From positions 1-9,383 of the forward strand of contig JAFOZN010000034.1 of the NCBI GenBank assembly GCA_017391185.1: a DNA stretch of 9,383 nucleotides. Direction: 5' to 3'. The notes beneath the pieces were generated by a model. It was not told the origin of the DNA. It worked only from the letters and a program-made list of their open reading frames with translations, and did not search any database. The position numbers and the translations under genes were made by a program. Position 1 is the first letter of the stretch, and each line of letters begins with the position of its first letter. This document shows, piece after piece, positions 1 through 7,323 of the stretch. The DNA is from Alistipes sp. (GTDB lineage: Bacteria > Bacteroidota > Bacteroidia > Bacteroidales > Rikenellaceae).

Positions 1-917
1 GCTTCTTCGTGATGGAGGGCGGTGTTCCTACTGGTAAGCTTGAGGCTAAGTATGATGAGTATTTGGCTACAACCATCAAGCAGGAGGCTGCTGCGTTGGT
101 TAGTACCGATCTCTTATCAGCAACTACACTTGGTGAGTATGCTTCGCTTTCGACTATCAAGACTCATTGGCTTACATATGAGATGCCATCAGGCGTAAAG
201 TTGGCTGAGATCTATAATCTGATCTATTCAGTGCCAGCCGATATTGATGCCTCTTTGTTTACCACATCTAAGGCAGTAAAGTCTTTCTCATATTACTGTG
301 GTAATTATAAGGGTGATTGGGTTGCTACCGATTTGGCTAACTCTTGGATTAAGACTCAGAGTGTAGGTAATGGTTTCAAGATCACTATGGATTTTGATGC
401 TTCTGATGCTATCTTCTCTAAGATAAATGATAACTATGAGGGTGGTATTTTAATAGAATATACCGATGGCACTTATGTGCTCGTAGTATGTACGTTTACC
501 CCAAAATCGACTGAGGAAGAGGATGAGTTGCCTATGATTAGCTACAAGTGGCCTGATCATGCTAAGGGCGATAACTCTACACTTGTTGAGTTGAAGTCGG
601 GTGCTTTGTATGATAAGTATAAGTCTTATGGTGCGCCTATCTTCCACTTGACTTATGTCCAGAGAATATCTAATCTCTCTATGCTTACTGGTATTAATTA
701 CAACTGGGAGGTTGAGTATTTGGATGGTTGTGAGGAGTGGCTCAGTTACGAAGGTGGTGAGGAGTTCCAGACTATCTTCATGAATGCTTGCGGCACAACA
801 GAGCCAGATCCAACCGATCCTATTGTTACCAATAATGTGACAGGCACAATCGTTTTCCGTAGCGGAAACACTGTTATGTTGGTATTGATCTGTACATTGG
901 CTATTCCAGAGGAGTAG
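1..917 (+). CDS. 3' part of an unrecognised, probably cell-envelope protein (5' end outside window)
   Basis: The frame is open from the first bases of the window to a TAG at 915-917. The GTG at 9 and ATG at 12 are possible starts, but codons before them are also open and no signal peptide follows either, so the gene very likely begins upstream of the window. About 304 residues are visible and I do not recognise the family. The early part (EAKYDEYLATTIKQEA) looks helical. The rest alternates short beta-type strands rich in aromatic and acidic residues. Near the C-terminus a W..V...WLS pattern, a Pro/Asp/Thr linker (TEPDPTDP) and the strand TGTIVFRSG resemble a BACON-like Ig fold, but this is only a pattern judgement. 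The gene lies 30 bases before an LRR lipoprotein gene on the same strand, so a cell-envelope role in the same operon is inferred. Coding status is secure; function is not. Confidence 0.8.
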   Translation, partial: FFVMEGGVPTGKLEAKYDEYLATTIKQEAAALVSTDLLSATTLGEYASLSTIKTHWLTYEMPSGVKLAEIYNLIYSVPADIDASLFTTSKAVKSFSYYCGNYKGDWVATDLANSWIKTQSVGNGFKITMDFDASDAIFSKINDNYEGGILIEYTDGTYVLVVCTFTPKSTEEEDELPMISYKWPDHAKGDNSTLVELKSGALYDKYKSYGAPIFHLTYVQRISNLSMLTGINYNWEVEYLDGCEEWLSYEGGEEFQTIFMNACGTTEPDPTDPIVTNNVTGTIVFRSGNTVMLVLICTLAIPEE

Positions 918-947
918 AGTATTTAAGAGATAACGAAAATAATTATA

Positions 948-2867
948 ATGAAGACAAACCGTTTTTTTCTGTGTTTAGTATTTTCGCTTCTGTTAGCGAC
1001 CTTTGCCACATCGTGTAGCGATGATGGTGTGGATAATCGTGAGCAGGAGTATGGCTATGCACAATTCAAAATTTACAAGAAGGCATCCTATGATTCTTCT
1101 CAGGCGCAGAGCGCAAGCCGAGCAGCACAGAGTATCTTGGATTATCTCTCGGATGCCTCCAAGATTAATGTTACGCTCAGTTTTGAGGGGACTACCATCT
1201 CTCAGACTCTCAACCTCTCAGCAGCCGATGCTACTGCAGCGGAGTATGGTCTGAGAAGTGATAAGCTCAAGTTGGTCATTGGAAACTATGATCTGCTCAG
1301 CTTTACTTTGTATGACAAATTCGATGAGGTGCTTTATAACAGTACCAGCGATGACTTATCATCATTTAGTGTGATTTCTGGCGGCCTTACCGTTCAGGAT
1401 CTTACCGTAAATGTTACTCCTCGAGGTCGAGTGCAGTTCACTTTCAAGAAGGATATGTCTGAATTTGAGTCGGCCTATTCGACTCGTTCCAAAACAAGAG
1501 TCTATACTTTTGATGAGATTAGCTATGTTAATCTCAATGTAGCTCGAGTTTTGGCTTCGGGTAATATTGCCAGCCGTACCAAGTTGGAGATGTTGCCTGT
1601 CGATTTCTCGTTAGAGTTCGATGAAAATAATGAGGCTAATGGCACTCCTGGTTATCAGACCTCACTTTTGCGTTGTGACTCTCTGATTCTCTTGCCTGCG
1701 GGAAATTACCGCTTGCTTTCTTACGAGACTTTCGACAGCGAGAAGAGCTTGCTTGAGACCGAGAGCAGTCCTAAGGCTTTGGAGTTCTCTATCGAGGATA
1801 ATAAACTCACTCAGACTGATGTTGCTATAAAGTTGCATGAGAGCGATGAATATATCAAAGATTATTATGCTCTTTATGAGATCTGGAAGAGCCTCGATGG
1901 TGAGAATTGGTCTTATGATGGTCAGGATTTCACACTTGGTGTAAATTGGGATTTTAATAAGGATGTAGATCTTTGGGGTGATCAGCCAGGTGTTCAGCTT
2001 CACTCAAACGGTCGTGTTGCCCGTATCGATATCAGTGAGTTTGGATTTAGAGGTCATCTCTCGCCAGCCATCGGTCAGTTGACGCAGCTCATTGAGCTAT
2101 ATTTGGGTACCCATAATGACACAAGCTCTACCAACTATGATCCTTCGCTCTCGCTTAATCTGAGTGCTGCCGAGCGTAGCGCACGCCGTATGGAGCTTAA
2201 TAAGGAATATCTTTCGATAATCCATCCAGCCACACAGTTCACAGAGCCTATCGCGCGAGCTTTGGCTGAGAAGAATATCAAGATCCCTGCTACGTCTCTT
2301 TATGAGACCATGAAGGAGTCTGATATTATCGATATGAAGAGCGGAGCGCAGAAGATTAAGCCTATGGATCAGCACTACGGTACATTGCGTAATGGCTTGA
2401 AGTCTTTGCCTAAGGAGATTGGTAAGCTCAAAAATTTGCAGTATCTCTATATTGCCAACGGAGAGTTGGAGTCTTTGCCAGAGGAGGTTGCTGATCTTAC
2501 AGCTTGTACTGATATCGAGATCTACAACTGTCCTAAGCTCAAGAAGTTCCCTATGGCTATCACCCGTATGCCTGAGTTGGTGTCAATCAATATCTCTGCG
2601 AACTTGCAGTGGGCAGCCGTAGATTTCTACGCTGGTATGAAGGCTCTTGCTAATGGCCCATCGCGTGAGAAGTTGCAGATTATCTATGCGCGTCAGAATA
2701 ACCTGCCAGAGATGCCTGCTGACTTTGCTAACTTCAAGAAGTTGGGACTTTTGGATCTTTCGTATAACAAAATCTCTAAGCTCAATGCCTTGGGCGAGGA
2801 TGTATCGTTTGTTCAGCTCTATCTGGATAACAATATGATCGAGAGCTTCCCTGTTGATGAGTATTGA
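948..2867 (+). CDS. LRR lipoprotein, N-terminal 639 residues, ended by a premature in-frame TGA
   Basis: The product starts with a lipoprotein signal peptide: Lys/Arg at residues 3-5, a hydrophobic core, and lipobox ATSC with Cys23 as the lipidated residue. The residues after the Cys (SDD) fit the Ser/Asp-rich surface-export signal known for Bacteroides lipoproteins. Residues of about 30-290 form two beta-rich regions of the kind that precede LRRs in gut Bacteroidales proteins; the first may be DUF4458, a recalled association I cannot test. An LRR cap follows at about 300-380, with DYYALYEIWKSLDGENW, then NWDFNKDVDLW and GVQLHSNGRV. Leucine-rich repeats run from about 365 and are clearest from 484 on (LPKEIGKLKNLQYLYI, LLDLSYNKISKL, LYLDNNMIESFP). 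The frame stops in the middle of a repeat at TGA 2865-2867, and the repeats resume in the same frame. The original gene therefore probably ran to 3632, 895 codons including the stop. A binding or adhesion role is inferred from the LRRs; no catalytic motif is visible. Confidence 0.85.
   Translation: MKTNRFFLCLVFSLLLATFATSCSDDGVDNREQEYGYAQFKIYKKASYDSSQAQSASRAAQSILDYLSDASKINVTLSFEGTTISQTLNLSAADATAAEYGLRSDKLKLVIGNYDLLSFTLYDKFDEVLYNSTSDDLSSFSVISGGLTVQDLTVNVTPRGRVQFTFKKDMSEFESAYSTRSKTRVYTFDEISYVNLNVARVLASGNIASRTKLEMLPVDFSLEFDENNEANGTPGYQTSLLRCDSLILLPAGNYRLLSYETFDSEKSLLETESSPKALEFSIEDNKLTQTDVAIKLHESDEYIKDYYALYEIWKSLDGENWSYDGQDFTLGVNWDFNKDVDLWGDQPGVQLHSNGRVARIDISEFGFRGHLSPAIGQLTQLIELYLGTHNDTSSTNYDPSLSLNLSAAERSARRMELNKEYLSIIHPATQFTEPIARALAEKNIKIPATSLYETMKESDIIDMKSGAQKIKPMDQHYGTLRNGLKSLPKEIGKLKNLQYLYIANGELESLPEEVADLTACTDIEIYNCPKLKKFPMAITRMPELVSINISANLQWAAVDFYAGMKALANGPSREKLQIIYARQNNLPEMPADFANFKKLGLLDLSYNKISKLNALGEDVSFVQLYLDNNMIESFPVDEY
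2865..2867 (+). other. In-frame TGA interrupting the LRR gene
   Basis: Codons before it read FPVDEY and codons after it read YFCCYDDMENFSVKNN, with no frame change. The spacing from the LRR strand LYL to the next strand FSV is 27 residues if the TGA is counted as one amino acid, which is a normal LRR period. One base change from GGA (Gly), CGA, AGA, TCA, TTA, TGG or TGC/TGT would produce this stop. The intact plus-strand genes end in TAA or TAG. Confidence 0.85.
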
Positions 2868-2888
2868 TATTTCTGTTGTTATGATGAT

Positions 2889-3632
2889 ATGGAGAACTTC
2901 TCGGTGAAGAATAACCGCCTGAAGAAGGTGCCAAATATCTTCTCTTCGAAGAGTAAGTATATCATGAAATCTGTCGATTTTACAGGTAACGATATCACAG
3001 GTTGTGAGGGAGAGGAGAATGGTACATATAACGGTATCAATGTTGAGACTCTTACTTTGGCGTTGAATCCTAATATGAAGAAGTATCCTCTTGGTTTTGC
3101 TAAGACTAACTCCTTTATTGCTTATATTATCCTTCGTGCTTGTAATATTGAGGAGATTCCAGAGGGAGCGTTTACCTATAAGAACTCAGTAGATTTGGTT
3201 TCACTCGATCTCTCATACAACAAACTTACAGATCTTCCACGTGAGATGCATGCGGGTAATATGCCATATCTCTATGGCGTTGAGCTTTCGTTCAACTGCT
3301 TTAGCGAGTTCCCATACGAGCCTTTGGATGCTTCGGGACTTACCGTATTTGCTATCCGCAGCCAGCGTGATGAGAATGGTAATCGTTGTTTGAAGGAGTG
3401 GCCTACAGGCATCTACCAGCATACAGGTTTGCGAGGCTTGTATATCGGATCAAATGATTTGCGTAAGATTGAGGATACAATCTCTACTCTGATCTACTAT
3501 CTGGATATCAGCGACAATCCAAACATCATCTTCGATGCTTCGGATATCTGCTATGCTTGGCGTACGGGAGCATATATTCTGATCTACGATAAGACTCAGA
3601 ATATCCTTAATTGTGATTATATGTTGGAGTAA
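2889..3632 (+). pseudogene. C-terminal LRR half of the interrupted lipoprotein gene
   Basis: The frame is the same as that of the 948-2867 gene and is open from directly after the TGA (2868) to TAA at 3630-3632. The first ATG in it is at 2889, giving 247 residues. That ATG has no signal peptide behind it, no intergenic leader, and falls inside an LRR (MENFSVKNNRLKKVP). If translated alone the product would be a cytoplasmic half-domain, so I treat this as a detached piece and not a gene of its own. Visible repeats include LVSLDLSYNKLTDLP, YGVELSFNCFSEFP, GLRGLYIGSNDLRKI and YYLDISDNPNI. The fragment ends at an aromatic-rich segment (YILIYDKTQNILNCDYMLE). The reading frame is otherwise undamaged, which points to a recent mutation, translational readthrough, or a sequence error. 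Confidence 0.75.
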
Positions 3633-3647
3633 GATAGTACTACGATT

Positions 3648-5279
3648 ATGAAATATACAAAATATCTATTTTTAACACTTATGCTTGTCGCTTTTGCAGC
3701 TTGTGAGAAAAGGGGGACAAGTGATCCAGAAATCGAGCAGGGCATCATCGAGGTGCCTGCCGTAGGAGGTGTGGAGAAGGTGAGAGTCAATATGTCCAAT
3801 CGTTGGATTGTCTCTACCGATAATCCTTGGATTTCTATCTCTCCAGCTAATGGTGTGGGTGCTGCCGTATGTGAGTTCAAGATTGACTCAGCTTTGACAG
3901 CCGCTCCTCGTTCTGGTGTTGTTTTGATCCAGAATCTCGACACATGGGAGGAGCGTGAGATTAGAGTCGAGCAGAGTGGTTTCGACTATGCTATTCAGGT
4001 CGAGGAACCTGAGGTTAAGGTTGAGAACTACGGTGAGTTTGGTAAGCGATATTTCGATGTTAAGGTTACATCTAATGTCGATTTTGATGTTGTGATACCA
4101 GAGGACGCAGAGTGGCTTTCTCACGAGGATTATAGTTTGAAGCTGGATCGTGGTTTGCGTCCTCGTAATACTACTATCCGTTTTAATTGGAATAACAATA
4201 CTCGTTATGAGGATCGCTTGGCCGAGGTGAAATTTACGCCTAAGAAGAGCGTGGAACTCAAACGAAACGATAAGGTGCAGGTGCTTCAGAGCGGTGCAGA
4301 GCCTATCGAGGCTGATACTCGCGCAGGTGACTCTACCGCACTTGTTTGCATATCTCGCTCTTTGCAGATTATGAATCCTTGGAATACGGCTGAGCCTATG
4401 ACTCAGTGGGATGGTGTTGTTCTCTGGGAGGAGGGTATGAAAGGCTGTACTCCAGAGAAGGTAGGACGTGTTAAGTCTGCTGACTTCTATATCTTTAATT
4501 GTAAGGAGTCTTTGCCTTTCGAGGTTCGCTATCTGACTGCTGCCGAGGAGCTCTATTTCTTTGGTAATGCCAATACTTTTATGCGTGATTTGGATTTGGG
4601 CGAGGATATCACTATGCTTACTCAGCTCCGCCGCCTCACTGTAGGTGCATATGGTTTGGTTTCTGTACCTGAGAGTTTGAAGAATCTCAAGAATCTGGAG
4701 TTCTTGGATCTCGGCTCTAATAACTTCCAGCGTGTGCCAGAGGTATTGACCAAGGAGAACTTCCCTAAGCTCCGCACTTTGATTCTTAATGCCAATCAGC
4801 GTCATAATATTGTTGATTTGAGCAATAGCTTCAAAAAGAATCTCGGCGGTTTTATCGATGAGCCTGAGTTCCCTGTAGATCTTATCAAGTGGGATTTGGA
4901 TACATTGGTATTGTCGGTGAATTACTTGCAGGGTGAGTTGCCTGATTTCAAGGACGATGATAGTGTTCCATGCTATACTCAGGAGGATATTAACCGTTGT
5001 GATACGTTGCCACAATTCTTGGTAGATCGCAAGATCAAGAAGGTGATGCCATCATGTAAGCGTTTTGCCATCAACCTCAATCGCCTCTATGGTAAGCTTC
5101 CAGAGTGGCTCCTCTACCATCCTGCTTTGGATTGGTGGATCCCTGAGAGTTTGGTCTTCTATCAGGAGGGACGTGCTGCCAATGGTAAGAAGGCTGGTTT
5201 CGATAATGAGCCTGTCAATATGAAGTATTACTATGATGTATATACCAAGAAAAAAATGGCAAATTCAATGACAGAGTAA
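3648..5279 (+). CDS. BACON-domain and leucine-rich-repeat lipoprotein
   Basis: The product has 543 residues. The start ATG is 15 bases after the previous stop and opens a lipoprotein signal peptide (MKYTKYLFL..., lipobox AFAAC, Cys19). Residues of about 24-112 form a BACON-type Ig domain: VPAVGGVEKVRVN, then RWIVSTDNPWISISP, then RSGVVLIQN and IRVEQSGF. A second, more divergent copy covers about 113-218 (WLSHEDY, then KVQVLQSGAEP). An LRR cap follows (DSTALVCISRSLQIMNPW and a QWDGVVLW segment). LRRs come next at about 300-480 (LRRLTVGAYGLVSVPESLKN, LEFLDLGSNNFQRVPE, LRTLILNANQ). The C-terminal part is rich in Trp and Tyr (PEWLLYHPALDWWIPESLVF). BACON domains are proposed in the family literature to bind carbohydrate or mucin, and LRRs to bind protein; a surface binding role is inferred. 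It lies between the split LRR gene and the protease gene with 15-base gaps, suggesting co-transcription. An A7 run at 5250-5256 lies close to the stop. Confidence 0.9.
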   Translation: MKYTKYLFLTLMLVAFAACEKRGTSDPEIEQGIIEVPAVGGVEKVRVNMSNRWIVSTDNPWISISPANGVGAAVCEFKIDSALTAAPRSGVVLIQNLDTWEEREIRVEQSGFDYAIQVEEPEVKVENYGEFGKRYFDVKVTSNVDFDVVIPEDAEWLSHEDYSLKLDRGLRPRNTTIRFNWNNNTRYEDRLAEVKFTPKKSVELKRNDKVQVLQSGAEPIEADTRAGDSTALVCISRSLQIMNPWNTAEPMTQWDGVVLWEEGMKGCTPEKVGRVKSADFYIFNCKESLPFEVRYLTAAEELYFFGNANTFMRDLDLGEDITMLTQLRRLTVGAYGLVSVPESLKNLKNLEFLDLGSNNFQRVPEVLTKENFPKLRTLILNANQRHNIVDLSNSFKKNLGGFIDEPEFPVDLIKWDLDTLVLSVNYLQGELPDFKDDDSVPCYTQEDINRCDTLPQFLVDRKIKKVMPSCKRFAINLNRLYGKLPEWLLYHPALDWWIPESLVFYQEGRAANGKKAGFDNEPVNMKYYYDVYTKKKMANSMTE

Positions 5280-5294
5280 ACTTCTAATAAATTT

Positions 5295-7322
5295 ATGACG
5301 ATGAAACAGAGAATATTATATTTAGTGCTGCTCTTTGCTCTTGCCACTCTCTACTCTTGTTCTAAGAGTGAGGTGATACCTAACGAGCAACCAGATGTGC
5401 AGCCATACGCTCAGAATGAGTTGTTAGTGAAGTTTACTCCCGATGTAGTCGCTATGCTTGAGAAGGCTCAGGCTACACGTAGCGGAGCAGTGACTCGTAG
5501 TGGCTCTCTCTCGGTAGATCAGGTTTTGGAGATTATTGGTACTGCTCAGGTTGAGCGTATCTTCCCAGTTGATAGTGGTCGCGAGGAGCTTACCCGCCAA
5601 AGCGGTTTGCACCGTTGGTATCGAGTATCTTTCGAGGGCGAGTATAGCGTAGAGGAGGTTGCTAAGCGTTTTGCGGCTTTGGGTGAGGTGCAGAGCGTAG
5701 ATTTCAACCGCAATGTTAAGCGTGCCTATAATCACAAGGCTATTCCACTCTCTAAGAGTGAGTTGGAGCGTGCTGAGTCTCAGCGCACTCGCTCTACGAT
5801 GAGTGATCCACTCCTTAATAAACAGTGGTATCTGGTCAATGATGGTACAATGTTTACCGAGGGTGAGGTTATTAAGTCTGTAAAGGATGCCGATGTGCAG
5901 TGCGAGACGGCATGGAATATGACGACAGGTAATGAATCTGTCATTGTTGCGGTGTTGGATGAGGGTATCTTCATCGAGCATCCCGATTTGCAGGGTGCTA
6001 TCTGGCAGAATGAGGATGAGATCTATCGCTCGGAGAATGATAATGATAACAATGGCTATGCGGGCGATGCTCATGGTTACAACTTTGCCAAAAAGACAGG
6101 TGTTATTACATGGGATAATATCTATGATTCGGGCCACGGCTCTCACGTAGCTGGTGTGATTGCTGCCGAGAATAACAACGGTATCGGTATTAGCTCTGTT
6201 GCAGGAGGTAATGGTAGCCGTGCAGGAGTTAAGATTATGGTTTGCCAGATCTTCTCAGGCTCTATGGCTACAGATGCTATCGGTGTGGCTCGCGCTATCA
6301 AGTATGCTGCTGACAATGGTGCTGTAGTGTTGCAGTGTAGTTGGGGTTATGTATCGGGAGCTGCCAACTCATTTGATTGGGGTGCTCCAGGTTTCGCTTC
6401 GCAAGAGGAGTGGGAGGCTGGTACTCCACTCGAAAAGGATGCTTTGGATTACTTTACTCACAACGCAGGTTCTCCAAATGGCCCTATCGAAGGAGGTATT
6501 GCAGTATTTGCTGCAGGTAACGAGAATGCGGCTATGGCTGGTTATCCAGGTGCTTGTGACGAGTATATCTCAGTTGCTGCTACTGCCGCTGACTTTACTC
6601 CTGCTGTTTATACCAACTATGGTCCAGGTACCTCTATCTCAGCTCCTGGTGGTGATCAGGATTACTACTACGAGTATGTAGATGAGGATGGAGGCTATGG
6701 TGCCGAGGGTTGTATCCTTTCAGCTCTGCCATATCACATCAGCGAGAGTGGTTACGGCTATATGGAGGGTACATCTATGGCTTGTCCTAATGTCTCTGGT
6801 GTCGTGGCCTTGGGTATCTCGTATGCTGCCGATATGCGCCGTCACTTCAAGGCTGAGGAGCTTCGTGAGTTGCTTTTGCAGACAGCTACACCTTTCGATA
6901 AATATCTCTCAGGCAAGAAGGTATATCGCCGTTATGTGATTGATATCGGCCCACAGCAGCCTATGTCGATTAATATGTCGGATTATCGAGGCAAGATGGG
7001 TAGTGGCCAGGTAAATGCTACTGCTTTCCTCAACGCCATTGCAGGTGCTGGTACTCAGATGCTATTCCCTAATATCTATGTAGCAGTAAATGGCTCTCAG
7101 CAGGTAGCTCCTTCGATCTATTTTGTTGGCGGAGAGTCTCTCTCATACGATGTTACTATCTCAGATCAGAGCATCGCTACATGTGAGAAGCAGGGCTCAA
7201 AGCTCATCTTCAAGGGCTTGAAGCAGGGTGCAACTAAGGCTACCATCAAGGCCTCAAATGGCCAGACTCAGGAGTTTAACATCACCGTTCGCTCTTCGGC
7301 TAACGGTAACGGATGGCTCTAA
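5295..7322 (+). CDS. Subtilisin-family (S8) serine protease lipoprotein
   Basis: A 675-residue S8 peptidase. ATG 5295 is used here, but ATG 5301 (two codons on) is equally possible. The signal peptide ends in lipobox LYSC with Cys22. Residues of about 40-145 look like a fervidolysin-type inhibitory prodomain (NELLVKFTPDVVAMLEK). The catalytic domain spans about 170-580. Asp222 is in VIVAVLDEGI, His281 in DSGHGSHVAG, oxyanion Asn409 in VFAAGNE and Ser494 in GTSMACPNVSGV, so the full catalytic set is present. An Asp/Asn-rich stretch (SENDNDNNGYAGDAHGYNF) between Asp and His resembles the calcium-binding region seen in related subtilases. The late motif GSGQVNA closes the catalytic fold. Residues of about 589-668 form an Ig-like, possibly Big_2-type, domain, and the protein ends NGNGWL. 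Departures from consensus are DEG for DTG, HGSH for HGTH and CPN for xPH; none removes a catalytic residue. It should be tethered at the outer membrane and degrade or process proteins; the substrate is unknown. Only one base separates it from the next gene. Confidence 0.95.
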   Translation: MTMKQRILYLVLLFALATLYSCSKSEVIPNEQPDVQPYAQNELLVKFTPDVVAMLEKAQATRSGAVTRSGSLSVDQVLEIIGTAQVERIFPVDSGREELTRQSGLHRWYRVSFEGEYSVEEVAKRFAALGEVQSVDFNRNVKRAYNHKAIPLSKSELERAESQRTRSTMSDPLLNKQWYLVNDGTMFTEGEVIKSVKDADVQCETAWNMTTGNESVIVAVLDEGIFIEHPDLQGAIWQNEDEIYRSENDNDNNGYAGDAHGYNFAKKTGVITWDNIYDSGHGSHVAGVIAAENNNGIGISSVAGGNGSRAGVKIMVCQIFSGSMATDAIGVARAIKYAADNGAVVLQCSWGYVSGAANSFDWGAPGFASQEEWEAGTPLEKDALDYFTHNAGSPNGPIEGGIAVFAAGNENAAMAGYPGACDEYISVAATAADFTPAVYTNYGPGTSISAPGGDQDYYYEYVDEDGGYGAEGCILSALPYHISESGYGYMEGTSMACPNVSGVVALGISYAADMRRHFKAEELRELLLQTATPFDKYLSGKKVYRRYVIDIGPQQPMSINMSDYRGKMGSGQVNATAFLNAIAGAGTQMLFPNIYVAVNGSQQVAPSIYFVGGESLSYDVTISDQSIATCEKQGSKLIFKGLKQGATKATIKASNGQTQEFNITVRSSANGNGWL

Positions 7323-7323
7323 T

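Noticed and set aside
2865..2905. Selenocysteine insertion at the in-frame TGA
   Set aside because: The only nearby hairpin is GAGAACTTCTC (2892-2902) with a three-base loop that lacks the apical features of a bacterial SECIS. An extracytoplasmic LRR repeat is also an unlikely place for a selenoprotein active site.
3888..5015. A 375-codon open frame on the minus strand inside the BACON-LRR gene
   Set aside because: It lies fully antisense to a gene with clear signal peptide, BACON and LRR features. Its translation is low-complexity, rich in Ile, Leu and Thr, as expected from the reverse of codons such as GAT and GAG. It shows no domain pattern.
5424..6146. A 240-codon minus-strand open frame inside the protease gene
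   Set aside because: It is antisense to the protease prodomain and catalytic Asp region and has no recognisable motif, so it is a shadow of the real gene.
7228..7323. GTG start giving a 318-residue form of the DUF1573 protein
   Set aside because: The extra 32 residues overlap the protease Ig-like domain in another frame and would bury the signal peptide that starts cleanly at ATG 7324.
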